The notes under the pieces were generated by a model that was not told the DNA's origin, did not search any database, and saw only the letters and a list, made by a program, of their open reading frames with translations. The position numbers and the translations under genes were made by a program. This document shows positions 23,988 to 35,789 of a stretch of 64,000 bases of DNA, one piece after another; the first letter of the stretch is position 1; every line of letters begins with the position of its first letter. Source of the stretch: Ananas comosus (lineage: Eukaryota > Streptophyta > Magnoliopsida > Poales > Bromeliaceae); NCBI RefSeq assembly GCF_001540865.1, contig NC_033622.1, positions 13,460,797 through 13,524,796 of the forward strand. Direction: 5' to 3'.

Positions 23988-26207
23988 CTACCCAACATTT
24001 GGAAGTAGACCATCCTTCGCCATCCCGTTTAAAGCATTCAATACTAACTCCATATTACCTTCCTTGAGATTTAGATCAACAAGATCCTTTGAAGTTTCAG
24101 CATCTGATAAGGAACAACCTCTCAGCAGTTCCTGAGTAACTTTATTCAATTCAACATTCATCCCCTCTTCAGAAAGACTCTTGACAAGAGATATGCTACT
24201 TGATGCATTGGGAACAAAACCAGCCTGTATCATTTCCTTGTGTAATTCAAGTGCCTTCTGTACATTTCCTCCTCTACAATGCCCACGAATAAGAATACTA
24301 TAAACAGCTCCATCAGGCTTCCATTTTCTCTCCAGCATCAACTCGAATACTTTATCAGCTTCTGAGATCAAGCCTTTCATACAAAAACCTTTTAAGAGAG
24401 ATACCACACTCTTAAAACCTGCCTTAGTACAGCAATCCATCAGTGCATCATATTTGATATTCTCGGGAATGGACTCCTCATAGTACATCCTGAACAGCAG
24501 CCGTTTTGCTTCTTTTGTCCGAGCTGCTTTATTAAGCCCATTTATTAGCACACTGTAAGTTACAACATCAGGAAGTATCCCTTTCTTTATCATCTCATCG
24601 TGAAGAAGGAAAGCCTTCTCCACATCCCCTCCTTTACAATGGCCATCAATCAGTGTAGTGTACGTGAACTCATCCGCCTTTAAACCAAGGTTCAGCATTT
24701 TCTCAAATAGCTCACGGGCGTCATTTAATCTTCTCGCCTCACAGAGAGCTCTAATGAGTGTGGAGTAGGTAACACAATCAGGCGAAACACCCTTTGCAAG
24801 CATTTCCTCGTTCAACTTAAATGCTGCATCCAAATCCCCATTCTTGCAATACCCACTTAATATAGTACCATAAGTCACCACATCAGGTACTAACCCTTTT
24901 CCCTCCATTTCTCGAACTATTTCCAATGCTTCATCCATTCTCCACGACATACAATACCCATTGATAAGAGCATTATAGCATGCAACAGAGGGTGGAATTC
25001 CACTCTCCTTCATCTCCCCCATAACCAACAGAGCATCATCCAAGTATCCCTTCTTGCAGAAACCATCAATTAACGTCGTGAAAGTTATCTCATTTAGCCG
25101 AAGCCCCCTCCCCCGCATCTGGGTGGCGAACTCCATCGCCCTCTCCAAATTCCCTGCCTTACACATAGCGCTGATCAGCGACGTATAAGTAACGACATTG
25201 GGATTCACTCCCTTCTGGGCCATCTCGGCGTGCAAGACGAGAGCTTGATGAACATCTCCTTCCCGGCAATAACCGTTCACGAGCGTGTTGTACGTAACGG
25301 CATCGGGCGCCAATCCTTCCTTCACCATTTCATCAAACACCTTATGAGTCTCCCTCACGAGCCCCTTCCGGCACAGCCCATTGATGATCGAATTGTAAGT
25401 AACCAAATTGGGCCGCAACCCTGCCTCCTTCATCATAGACACTGCGGCAAAAGCGTCATCCGTCCTCCCCAATTTAAAACACCCGTCAACGAGCGTGTTG
25501 AAGGTGACGACGTTCGGGGAGCACCCGCCGCGCTCCATCTCGGTTAACAATTGAAACCCACGATCCGATTCTCCCCAAGAGCAATACCCACGGATCAGAA
25601 TGTTGTAGGAGTAGACGTTGAGGGAGACGCCGGAGCGGGACATGTCGGCGAGGAGGTCGTCGGAGGCGGCGGCGGCGCCGCGGCCTGAGCGGAACACGGC
25701 GTCGAGGATGGAGTTGTAGGCGAGGAGGGAGGGGGCGAAGCCGGAGGACTTGGCGAAGGAGAGGGTGGAGAGGGCCTCGGAGACGCGGGAGAGGGAGGCG
25801 TAGGATCTGATGAGGAGGTCGAAGGAAGCGGAGGGAGGAGGAGGGGAGAGGAGGGGGAGGGAGGAGGAGAGGGAGCGGAGGAGGGAGGGGTGGGGGAAGC
25901 GGGAGGCGAGGCGGCGGGAGAGGGAGAGGGCGGAGGGGAGGCGGCGGAAGCGGGAGAGGAGGAGGAGGGCTAGGGTTTGCGGGGGGAGGGAGGAGGAGAA
26001 GAAGGGGAAGGGGGAGGCCCAGCGGAGGAAGGCGAGGGCGAGGGGCCGCTCCGATTGGGCGAGGGCGAGCGCGCGGGTCGCCGCCTCCGGGGTGAAGGAG
26101 TCGGCGAGCTGATCGAGCCGGCGCCGACTCCTGAGGAGGGCGATGGCGCGCTCCGCGAGGTCGTGGTCGGCGGCGGAGGAGGAGGAGGGTTCGGAGAGGA
26201 GGGACAT
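23988..26207 (-). CDS. EMB2745: P-class pentatricopeptide repeat protein, EMB2745-like
   Basis: An uninterrupted 739-residue frame. The N-terminal ~125 residues contain FTPEAATRALALAQSERPLA and LRWASPFPFF, the typical leader of this orthologue group. More than a dozen 35-residue P-type PPR motifs follow from about 160 to 690 (patterns such as NVVTFNTLVDGCFKLGRTDD and PDVVTYSVLINGLNK). The section INGLNKAARTKEAKRLL...FKSVVSLLKGFCMKGL and the closing GNMELVLNALNGMAKDGLLPN closely resemble Arabidopsis EMB2745 (AT5G39710), an embryo-essential gene. PPR proteins bind organellar RNA; the target here is unknown, and the organelle cannot be set from this N-terminus. GC content falls steeply from the GC-rich 5' end to the AT-rich 3' end. 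The start is the only ATG before the conserved leader. TGGGCC motifs upstream fit an organelle-related gene. Confidence 0.88.
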   Translation of the reverse strand: MSLLSEPSSSSAADHDLAERAIALLRSRRRLDQLADSFTPEAATRALALAQSERPLALAFLRWASPFPFFSSSLPPQTLALLLLSRFRRLPSALSLSRRLASRFPHPSLLRSLSSSLPLLSPPPPSASFDLLIRSYASLSRVSEALSTLSFAKSSGFAPSLLAYNSILDAVFRSGRGAAAASDDLLADMSRSGVSLNVYSYNILIRGYCSWGESDRGFQLLTEMERGGCSPNVVTFNTLVDGCFKLGRTDDAFAAVSMMKEAGLRPNLVTYNSIINGLCRKGLVRETHKVFDEMVKEGLAPDAVTYNTLVNGYCREGDVHQALVLHAEMAQKGVNPNVVTYTSLISAMCKAGNLERAMEFATQMRGRGLRLNEITFTTLIDGFCKKGYLDDALLVMGEMKESGIPPSVACYNALINGYCMSWRMDEALEIVREMEGKGLVPDVVTYGTILSGYCKNGDLDAAFKLNEEMLAKGVSPDCVTYSTLIRALCEARRLNDARELFEKMLNLGLKADEFTYTTLIDGHCKGGDVEKAFLLHDEMIKKGILPDVVTYSVLINGLNKAARTKEAKRLLFRMYYEESIPENIKYDALMDCCTKAGFKSVVSLLKGFCMKGLISEADKVFELMLERKWKPDGAVYSILIRGHCRGGNVQKALELHKEMIQAGFVPNASSSISLVKSLSEEGMNVELNKVTQELLRGCSLSDAETSKDLVDLNLKEGNMELVLNALNGMAKDGLLPNVG

Positions 26208-26226
26208 CGTGCCGCGGCGAGAAAGC

Positions 26227-26333
26227 TGGGCCCACGTTGGATTGGGTGCGACGAGAGTTGTATTTACTACCCTAATAATGGGCCGAATTAATTGTGTTCT
26301 ATTTGGGCCTATGTGATTGACCCTAACTGGGCC
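26227..26333 (-). promoter_or_regulatory. TGGGCC motif cluster upstream of the PPR gene
   Basis: TGGGCCCA at 26227-26234, then TGGGCC at 26279-26284, 26304-26309 and about 26328-26333, within 130 bases upstream of the PPR start codon. Such site II-like motifs are common in promoters of plant housekeeping and organelle-protein genes. Function is inferred. Confidence 0.5.
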
Positions 26334-29300
26334 GGACTACATCTCGCTAAAACCCATAATACATGGGTCTACTCTGGCCCCCATACCTCTATCCTCAACA
26401 AGAGATGAGCGCCACATAATAATACGTTTGAGAGTGTTGATGTATACATTCACCATGTTTAGGTTGATTTGAGTGCAGCTATTAATTAATACAAGGAGTG
26501 TCATATATATCTAATTTTTTCTGAACAATGGAAACTGCATGATTTTTTTCTGAATGTGCATGATCGATCTTCATAACTCCCAACTCTTGATGACTTATTA
26601 TTAGCTGCTTAATTATGAAGGTCATATAATATCTAATTTAATCAAGCATTTTATATTTGGAATTAAAAAAATATATATAACCTAATGTTGTAATTAGTAA
26701 TTAAGCTGTACTCAATATATGTAGTGCCATCATGTACAACTTTTATATATATACTTCATAGCTGCACAAACTAATAATACTAGAAATTATTCTAAACTAT
26801 ATTAATTAAAGGAAACATTCAACAATTACTACAGTTAGAATAATCCTCTTAAGCAAAACCACGTAATCGCATCGCCACGAGTCTCCAACTGATCTCTTAT
26901 ATATGACGGAGTGGGCAGCCTCTGAAGCACATGCAGCCCCATGTGACAAGTGGATGGGAAGAAGAGTTGAGCCCACAAAGGCAAAAAAGCCAAGGCTCAA
27001 TAGAAGCTCAAAACACAATCAATCAATGCATATCCCCACCCCCACTAGTCTCTCTCCCGTGTAGCCATACGCATGGGAGAAACTTATCTCCCATGCCACC
27101 TCCATGCAACACGTGGACTTTGAGGACCATCCTCCTACGATCCTGAAAAAAATAAGCTTGTTCTAAATATGTTTTGATCAACACTTCTCCGGCCCCCTTT
27201 AGATTAAATAACTTCATGAAGGACTAGTAGACTTGGTGGGTGACATGCATGGATTATGAAAATGAAACAACCTTTTCTTTTCTTTTTTTTTTTGTTAATT
27301 CAAAGCTTAGCCAAATATTCGGACACTATACCGTATCTAAACCGAGTCGAAACCGCCTTCTTCTTCGCTGGATTTCGCCTTTCAATATCACTATCTAAAA
27401 TGCTTTTGGATTAAGAATGGGGTTCAATGATCTGTGTTGCATACTTTATATGCTATTAATGGTGGGTTTGGTGTATATAGGGAGGCCTCATTCCACCAAT
27501 AATGGAGCCAATCCAATTGGGCTTAGTTTATTTGAGCTTCGGCACCAATTATGAACTGATCACAGTGGGCTCTCCAACTTTCCACGCAAGAAAGGGAGGG
27601 GAGAAGAGAGAGAACTATGTCAAAGGGCTTTGGATGCATGTTAGTGTTCCCATTCACAAAGAAAAAAGAAAAAAGAAAAAGAAAAAGAAAAAAAACTAGT
27701 GCATGTGTGCAAAAAAATGTCATGCGAGCTTAAGTGGATTCCAACTCCTCCCCATCCATTATCGATAGATTCCTTCTTCTAGAATGCATGCCTCTCTTTC
27801 ATGACCTAACCTTAGAGAGCGTCAACAGAGAAATTGATGTTGTCAGAATATTTTTTACAAAAATATTCAGGTCTTATATTAATACAATGTATCTGCATAT
27901 CAAAAAGAACAGTAATATCAATTTTTATGAAGAAACACTCCAAGTTGTACACAAAGTAAGGGGAATCATTGGTAATGCTGAGATTCCACTATATCTTTTG
28001 AGGTGTGGGGGACTCACTGATGACATCCAAGGTGGCCAATGGTGGAGGCTTCATACTATGTTCTTCTAGAGCAATTAATGGTTGTCAACTTCTATGCCTT
28101 GGGATAATATCCTTTTGTGGGTGTTATTAGGGGCCATGTGACCAGTGGTTTTTGTCTATGTTTCTTGGGTCAGGAGCAATTAATATCTCAATTTGTTTCT
28201 TACAATTCATTAATGTGTTCTCCTGCACCCTGTGATGGTTGCATTTCATATTATATTTGGACTACAATATCCATAATATTAGGTGTATTTAGCGTGCTTT
28301 ATTTAATCTTTGGATTGAGGTTGAAGAGGCAGTTGAAAAGGATGGAAAGTATTAAAAAAGATTGCTTGTAAGCAGATGAAACTACTCACAATGGTTGAAT
28401 AGGATGGAAGAAAGATTTGCGATACTTTAATGAGAAAAGGAGACTACAAGATTATATAGCATGAGGAGCTAGGTTACTGTCACTAATAATTTAGGTTACC
28501 CAAAAGGAGATGTTCTTTGATCTGACACCAAAAGCAAAAACTTTATAAAACACAGCATATATAAGATAGCTATCATAACATCTTTTGATGCATACATATT
28601 TAGCACTCTACTCATGATCTCAATTGCCTCATCTTAATTTACTCCAAGATATAGTTACTATTGAAATGTTTTGGCAATTGAAAAGTTTAAAGTTTTATAA
28701 CTTCTTCCTTTGTATAACTCTTTTTGTTTTATGAATTTACATAGGACCAGGTCCTACGTGAGGTCCTCAAAAAAAAAAGAATAAATATTTTAAGTTTTTT
28801 ACTACAATGTGAAGTTGTAATGAGCTTCTAAGCTCCGGAAGCAGAAGCTCTATTTTCAAACTTAAGCTACAATGAAAAGCTATTTGAGAGATTCTAATTT
28901 AAAACTCGTTATTGCTTCTCTTAGCTACGTTAAAATAATTAGTACTATTGCAAAAATTTCGATTGGGCCAAACCAGCCCTCAAATCAATAGACATTTCTA
29001 TGTACATTTTCCTCTGAGAAGATCGATCTTAGCTTCCTCTGATTCGACCCTTTTGCATCAATGAAACATGTTGATCAGGTAAAGGTTGGCTGTTGGAAAA
29101 CCAAGATAGTGTTCAAAAGAAGTACATTTGACCCTCTGGCATTGCCCCTATTAATGTACAGGGGGGACCAAATCACTAGCTGGTGCTTCCATCAGGAACT
29201 CTTGTGAATGGCTCATGGGGAGGGATGGTTTGGTTGGTATACATGAATGTGAGAGCTAGATAAATTAAGTTGATAAGGTTGTATTCAATTCACAGCAACT

Positions 29301-30980
29301 TATTTGCTGGATCCTTTCTAGTATTGGAACAGTTGCCTACTACGGTTGAGACCATCCAACTCATACAAGCATGAACTCAGGAGACAGGAATTCGAAGTCA
29401 CTTTCAAACTTCTTACACAAGCAGTGATCGTGATAAATAATGTTTAGATTGAAAACAACCTAATTTTGTTGTATCTACTCTGAAAAACCCCAACTTAAAA
29501 GTAAAATACCCTATTAAATATGACGCGAGAGAGCGCAATCAGTGAGATCTAGCATACTATTTGTTGATGAAAAAGCCTGATCTGTATGATTGGGACCAAA
29601 AGCCTTTGAAAAGCAACTGCCATTTTTTTCAACAGAAGTTAAAGGACCACTTTGAAAGAATGGCTAGCTATCATAAATGATTAAACTCCAATTTCCTCAC
29701 CCATCAGTTATTTACTGAGATTTAGCTGTTACACATGTAGCAAATATTGCATTAAGTCAAAAACTATATTGCTCAGAATCTCCATGAGATCTGAAAGGAT
29801 GAATGATGAGTTCAGGAAGAAGCTCTTCAAGGGAGTTGGTTGGTTTATTCCTGATGGAATTGTTAAAAGTAAAGAGCACGTTCTCTCCCAGCCAATACAT
29901 TTCCTAATTTAACCAACACTACGGAGTTTGAAGTAGTTAGCTGTTAATCTGCAATAATTAGGCCAATAATGGTGAAGAATATAGACTAAAAATGTGGATT
30001 TGCAAGCTAGCTAAATACTAGTTGGTCATAGTCACAATTCTCCAAAATTTGGTCGATTTGATTAGTCGAATTAGAAGTTAAATAAACAGTATAAAAAAGG
30101 TTAAGCCAACCTTTGAACCTAGGACCACTAGCTAGGACTCCTAAGTAGTGACTTGGTTTGTACCACTGTTCCATTTAGATATTAATGTTGATTGGTTGGT
30201 TAGACATACTTAAGCCATGCATTAAGAAAATTAAGTCAAGGGAGAGAGTTTGAGTAAATAAAATAGATAATGGCGTTAAGTCAAGGGAGAGAGTTTGAGT
30301 AAATAAAATAGATAACGGCGTTAAGAACACGCATGTGCATGGGATAAGTGGTCGCAGTAAGTTTTAAATTTGAAAGAACCATCCACTTGTGCATTTCTTG
30401 CAACACATTCAACAAAGACTAAGAAAGACTAAGAGAGAGGGATAATGTAATGATCATTAAGAAAATGGATCAACCAACCATAGAAAATGAAATTTGATGT
30501 ATATTGTCGAGAATCATATCATGGTATTATGATGCGGAACCAATCACCACAAATTATACAATGGATAATACTGCTATCAAAGACCCACTCAAAGATCACA
30601 TAACATCCAAAAGAATTGATTAGAGAAATGTAATTGCATAACACAAAGACAATGCTTCCATTCTCTTCCTTTCATTTTTTCCATAGAGATACTTACAACA
30701 CTGTACCTTCTTGTATTTATATATATATATATATATAAGGGCAAGAAAGCTAATTTTGCATGCTTTTTTGCCCAGGAAAAGGCCCAAAAAAGGAGGGGGA
30801 AAAAAGTAACAAAGTACAGTACAAAAAGAGCTGTATTTCCCTTTTTTTTTTTTTTTAAATCCCCATTTTCTTTCTTCCTAATTAAACAAGGTAATATATA
30901 TATATATTAAACCCCCCCATCCCCCATTGAAAACCACCACACAAGCATTAACAGTGGTGGTGGGGGCAACCCCTGCTATA
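26334..30980. other. Intergenic region
   Basis: No supported gene. Two small open frames (27734-28069 and 28117-28371) have no recognisable domain. A short perfect hairpin, GCATGGGAGA...TCTCCCATGC, lies near 27071-27100. A 45-base tandem duplication is at 30231-30325. A short (TA)n tract is near 30718-30737. The right end, about 30720-30980, is probably the 3' UTR of the phosphatase gene. Confidence 0.5.
30231..30325. repeat. 45-base tandem duplication
   Basis: Units 30231-30275 and 30276-30320 begin TTAAGTCAAGGGAGAGAGTT and differ at one base (AATGGCG versus AACGGCG). The first five bases of a third unit follow. Confidence 0.92.
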
Positions 30981-33177
30981 CTATACTAGTTGCACCTTTG
31001 GACGAGTCGTCATTGAGAGGCGCTTCCACTCCACAAGCCGAAGCAAAAAGTCCATAACCTGTTGAAAACCAACCAAAGAGGATCAAATTAACATCTTGGC
31101 AACGTATTATACAAGAATGGTATATGGAAAATAACATGAGAATTGCTATAATAAAGGGTCCAAAATGTTCAAGAGTGGACCCTTTTAATACCCTCAAACC
31201 ATCTGAAAATAAAAGGCCCAGAAAATTGGGTCACTGCTACTTGCCTCCGCGGGATCTCGGAGAGAATAGGAGGCGTTTGTCTCCTTAGGGAACTTTGAAA
31301 CAAGTATGCCGAAACCTTGTCCTCTTTCGCGTAACACCTATTCTCCAAAATAGATAATATTTTTGACGTCGTATGACAAGTTTAAATCGACACGAGTGAA
31401 TGATACAGAAACTTGTAGCTTAGGATACCTTGAAAGCATCCTCGTCGGTGCGGTCGTCGCCGATGTAAACAGGTAATACATCGTTGCAGTTAGCAAATCC
31501 TAGATATAAATGAAGTTCTAGTTACAACACGATCGCAACGAGGATAGGGACTTGATGTAATGAGTTCGGGTTACCGCCAACTAACCAAGCGACTCCAGCA
31601 GGAACTCCAATGCCTTCCCCTTGTCCCACTTAATAGTAGGGCGAATCTCGAGTACCTAACGGGGAATAAAAAAGTAAATCAAAAAATTACTTTTGCCTTT
31701 TCTTTCTTTTTCTTTTTTTTTTTTTTTTTTTGCTGCCTAATTCAATAAACTTAATGAATGAAGCACATAACATGCTATATTTAAAAAAAAATAAAAATAA
31801 AAAGATAAAAGGACACACCTTTCTTCCTGAAGTAAGTTTTAACTTGGGGTACTCCTTGAGCACTGACTTGACTTGCTCAGCCAAGCCACTCCAATGCTGC
31901 ATAAAGTGGATTAGAAAGTTAATGATTTAACTAATCAAAAGGAGATTTTTCCTTTCCAATAATAGCAAGAAATAGGAAAGTAGTTGGAGCTCAAATTAAA
32001 AAAAGAAAAATTGACCTCTACCTTTTCATCTACACATCTGAAATGGACAGATACACAAAACTTGTTGTTCTCCACCTTGGCTCCAGGTGTGGAATTGGTC
32101 TTTTCCAACAAAGCTTTATAAACCTGATCCGAAGAAACAAAAAGGAAGAAAAGCCCCATTCGAATTAGTTTCATGAATACATCATATTCTGATGCTGATA
32201 AGCTACTCCAAAGCTCCAAAGGGGGAGGAAATAAACCAAACCAACCTCATCTATCATGGGGAGGAACTCGCTAGCTGGTTGAAAGAGAACTGCTTTGGCC
32301 TGAACCACACGAATCGACGAATCGAATAAAAAGATAAGTATGGGAGAAATCTCAGATATGTTAGAAAGGGATGTAGTGGAACTAGGCTATTTTTTATTCT
32401 ATTCTATTCTATTCTATTCGACAAGGAAGAAGAGCACCCACCTTAGCTTTTTTGAAGTTACGGCCTTTGGCGGGGCCTTTGATGTCCATGCCATGGCTAC
32501 CCGCATAGTAGAGCTCCGCTAACTTCACAAAGTCATACACCTACGAATGATAAAGCCAATATAGGAGTGAGAGGAAGCAATACAAGATTGAGGAAACAAA
32601 AAAGATGAGCTTTTTGGGTGTGGCGATGGTAATGGTGATAATGTACCTTGTCCAGGCACCTTCCGCTTACGATGGCGGTGGGGAAGTGCCTCGCCACGCT
32701 CCTCAGCGCCGCTCTCATCTGATGACTCCACAAGGAAGAGAACCCATGAGCGAAAATCTCATCTTTAGCACAAGAACAGAGCGTTGTAGAAACAGGGGAT
32801 GTTAGGGTCCTACCGCATCCGACATGAAGGCGGAGTCAGGATCGTCGACTATAGGAGAAAGGGTTCCGTCGTAGTCCAAAAACATTACGATCTGCTTCCC
32901 CTTCGATGCACTCACGATTTGTTGGAATCTGGACAAAGCCGAAGGATGCCGCATCTAGCAACCCCAAAATAAAAAAAAAATAAAAAAAAAACCCCAATCA
33001 TTAGCGCCCGACATAACGAATACCGGGATCGAAAAATCCGATTTTGCAGCAGGGGGCTCGCTCACCATCCACTCGGCGTCGACGGCGGAGGCGAGGGGCG
33101 GCGCCGCCGCCTTGGCGTGGGTCGGGGGGGTAGCGCGGCGAGGAGTTGGACACCGCCCCCACATTGTGCTTCGTCAT
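30981..33177 (-). CDS. TPP: Trehalose-6-phosphate phosphatase (TPP)
   Basis: Eleven exons on the minus strand: 33066-33177, 32814-32954, 32647-32718, 32442-32540, 32246-32299, 32022-32123, 31819-31896, 31586-31655, 31429-31499, 31245-31337 and 30981-31058. Exons 2-11 join in one frame (285 residues). They carry the HAD phosphatase motifs: [15 protein letters not shown] (nucleophile aspartates), [30 protein letters not shown], and [10 protein letters not shown]. The enzyme converts trehalose-6-phosphate to trehalose, controlling a sugar signal. Two oddities stand out. The intron after exon 10 starts with GC (GCAAGT), a GC-AG intron. The family-type start MTKHNV at 33177 is one base out of frame with exon 2, the slip lying at a seven-C run (33124-33130). 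A second ATG at 33164 is in frame with exon 2 and gives 318 residues. Plant TPPs are usually near 370, so the N-terminal part is short. Confidence 0.9.
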
Positions 33178-33216
33178 CTCCGAACCGAATCGAAATGGGA
33201 GAAGAGATGATGGGTT

Positions 33217-33218
<2 letters not shown>

Positions 33219-33247
<29 letters not shown>
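33219..33247. repeat. (GA)n tract in the TPP 5' leader
   Basis: About 28 bases of GA (CT on the transcribed strand) lie some 45 bases upstream of the TPP start, in the likely 5' UTR. Such tracts can bind GAGA-type (BBR/BPC) factors in plants. Confidence 0.85.
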
Positions 33248-33250
<3 letters not shown>

Positions 33251-33379
33251 TGAGAGAGGATGGTCTAAATGGCGAAGTGGGAGGGGGGGGATGCTTATTT
33301 TGGGTGAGTTGAGAATCGGTTAAAACGCGAGAGGAAGTGGAGAGGGAAGAGATAGGAGGCGCGACAGGGAGCATTTAGA

Positions 33380-33508
33380 GCCGCGGGCAGGGGCGGAAGG
33401 GAGAAATCCATGCTCGGGCCCAGCCGTCGATACGGAAAACTCGTGAGCCCCAACCAACTCACGTGGCCCCCAGACTAATCCTCTCCGTCTCCGTTCCATC
33501 TTCTGCAC
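33380..33508. promoter_or_regulatory. Short shared upstream region with an ABRE/G-box
   Basis: Between the TPP leader and a plus-strand ATG at 33509 lies a GC-rich region with CACGTGGC at 33460-33467, a canonical ABA-responsive element, and GGGCCCAG at 33417-33424. It could drive TPP leftwards and possibly a divergent transcript rightwards. Confidence 0.45.
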
Positions 33509-33721
33509 ATGGCCTGTCGCCTCCTCTCCCGCGTTCGGCAACTGCGGCGGAGCGGATCCGCACCGGCCGCCAGCTTTGCAGTCAACCGCACATCTCGCCC
33601 CACACCACAGTGGACCTCGGTTTTGCCGTCTCTCACATCCTGCGCCCACGCAACGCCGTATTTCTTCTTTTCCCCCCCCGACCCCCCCCCCCCCCTCCAC
33701 TTTTTCGTATGTTACTATTAG
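33509..33721 (+). pseudogene. Possible orphan first exon with a mitochondrial-type presequence
   Basis: The ATG at 33509 opens MACRLLSRVRQLRRSG SAPAASF..., rich in Arg, Ser and Ala with no acidic residue in the first 35 or more codons, as in mitochondrial presequences. It lies in a GC-rich block like other first exons in this window. After about 45 codons the frame degenerates into phenylalanine and proline runs (C-rich and T-rich tracts) and stops. No downstream exon was found in the following 20 kb. It may be a first exon cut off by rearrangement, a divergent promoter product, or chance. Confidence 0.25.
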
Positions 33722-34107
33722 GCACACAAGTATTTCGCTACCATCTATAACAAAATAAAAATAAATATATTTTGTACATGGTAACAAAATAAAAATAATA
33801 TTTTAAGATAAAAAGGCAAAGAAACAAAATATTTTTGGAAGCTTTGTTTTCAAGTATTTCAGACTAATTCTAACACAGCTCATGAAATTTTGTATTAGAG
33901 TGCATTTGTAACATTCATCTATCATTTGGTCTTCACTTCATCATATACTTGGATTTTTGGGGACATTTGGTTCGCAGCGTATATTATGCAAAAAAAAATT
34001 TTAGTTTAAAATATTTGGATCATTATTAATTAATTTAAGTTGGATAGTTATAAAAAGTGTTAGTAAAATTTTGAAATCATTGAAAATTTTTAGGTAGTAG
34101 TAAAATT

Positions 34108-34437
34108 CACTAAAAGAAATTTATTATCAAGACGTTTTTCCTCCAACGTCTCTCTAATATAACAAATACCGGGCTTTAAAAAATATCGTTATATAAACCG
34201 TTTATTATATCAAAACTATTTCATTAAAAAATAAATTTTACTTTTTTTTTTTTCCGACGCTTTACGTCCGAACTTTTGAAGTGTTGAAATATATTGTATC
34301 CATACTTAACATAAATATATATGCAGTGACTCTTTACTTGTAGACACTTTAAAAAACTACAGTGGACTATTGTGCAAGTACTTTTTGGCATGATTAAATA
34401 CTTAAAAAATATCCTTAAGTGCTAATTTTCTCACAGT
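34108..34437. mobile_element. Degenerate CACTA-type non-autonomous element
   Basis: It begins CACTAAAAGAAATTTATTAT. The interior (AACGTCTCTCTAATATAAC, then TTTCCGACGCTTTACGTC and CACTTTAAAAAACTACAGTGG) matches the better-preserved piece at 40180-40472. The right end is eroded (AATTTTCTCACAG). It is assigned to CACTA (En/Spm) by the terminal CACTA motif and the relative. Confidence 0.5.
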
Positions 34438-35523
34438 TAGAAAATATTCTTATTTTTATACTTGACAGAAATATTTATTAATAAAAAATAGGTTAATTTT
34501 TAATACGTCTCGAGTATCAACCCAGCTGTCTTAATAAACTAGTAACAAACTTATCATTCTAAATATATAATTTTAAAATCTTATATATAAATTTTCATCC
34601 AAACGACCCCGTTAATGTCTTGGAGATTTTTTTTTTTTTTCTATTTGAAATTTAAATGATCATATTATTAATTGGTATAATTAGATGTAACATAGGAAGG
34701 TTGTGATGGTGTGTGCTAATATATAAATGTTTAAATTTAGAAAAATTTCCCCAACACTACAACGAAGTGCTAATAATTAATTAAAATTTTACAATAATTA
34801 ATGAACAATTAAAATACAGATACTTAAACTTCAAATAATTACTTATTTAAAAATGGTTCATAGTTTGGTTGACTTGATCTGTTCTCTAAACGAAAGGAAT
34901 ATTGAATGCCTCGAACTAATTTCTCACGAATATAGCAAATAAGAAACAAAGTACGTAGTTCCTACTATTTCGGGGAGCACAATGAGATGCCCATTTTTTT
35001 ATAAAAGGTTCGCCTCCAAAACTTAAGGTTAGAACTAATACTATACTATAATAATTTCGATATTGAATAATTAATTAGTTAATTATGGGTATTAGACAGC
35101 TAGAAAGATTCTTAAGAAACGCAGTTAAGCCAGTTTATTACTAAATTCACATGTTATCTACTTATTTTGTGGCCAGTTGTGAGATGAATACTGGTCGATT
35201 AATTAGTGCATGTCAACCTAAATGAGTGATAAATTAAATAGATAGAGGTCAAAAGTTTGATTCTCTTTCTCCCTCTCCAAACTTTTTATCCAATACGTAC
35301 GTAGACTCAGTAAATAATTTTTGGTTTTGATGATATATAGACTTGGGATGCATCCAATTAATAAAGTTTTTGTCCAATGCGGACACTATTGTATACTATA
35401 ATGTAAAGATAAATGTTACTTGTACATCTAATAAATGAATTAATTAATGTACATTTTATGCCCTTTCATACAAGATTTTAAATAGTTTTTATACCACCTT
35501 TCACTTGTATAAGTAGCATTATT

Positions 35524-35527
<4 letters not shown>

Positions 35528-35566
<39 letters not shown>
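35528..35566. repeat. (TA)n microsatellite
   Basis: About 39 bases of TA directly abut the foldback element that begins at 35567. Confidence 0.95.
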
Positions 35567-35569
<3 letters not shown>

Positions 35570-35789
35570 GAGCTTCTATATTTTTAAAAGTATTAAGTTA
35601 TTAGTACTTGTAGATTTTTTATCATTAAATCAAAAGATGTGCGGTTAGAATGATGTGGGCCCCCTAGGATTGAGTGGGTGGTTGGTTGAATAGTATAATC
35701 TAACGGTTGAAAATGATCAAAGAGTTAGATTTAACGGTAAAAAATTTACAAGCACCAAATGCTTGGTGCTTTTACAAGCACCATAGCCG

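Noticed and set aside
25486..26235. Long minus-strand proline/leucine/arginine-rich open frame overlapping the PPR N-terminus
   Set aside because: It is a shadow of the GC-rich PPR 5' end in another frame. The PPR frame has clear family motifs.
27071..27100. Perfect 10-base hairpin (GCATGGGAGA / TCTCCCATGC), considered as a microRNA
   Set aside because: The stem is too short for a plant microRNA precursor and does not match a microRNA I know.
27734..28069. 111-codon plus-strand frame
   Set aside because: No domain, no splice partner, and composition like intergenic DNA.
28117..28371. 84-codon frame with a hydrophobic stretch (YYIWTTISIILGVFSVLYLI)
   Set aside because: AT-rich DNA readily gives hydrophobic frames. 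There is no start context, partner exon or family match.
33117..33374. Glu-Arg repeat frames near the TPP start
   Set aside because: Translations of the (GA)n leader tract.
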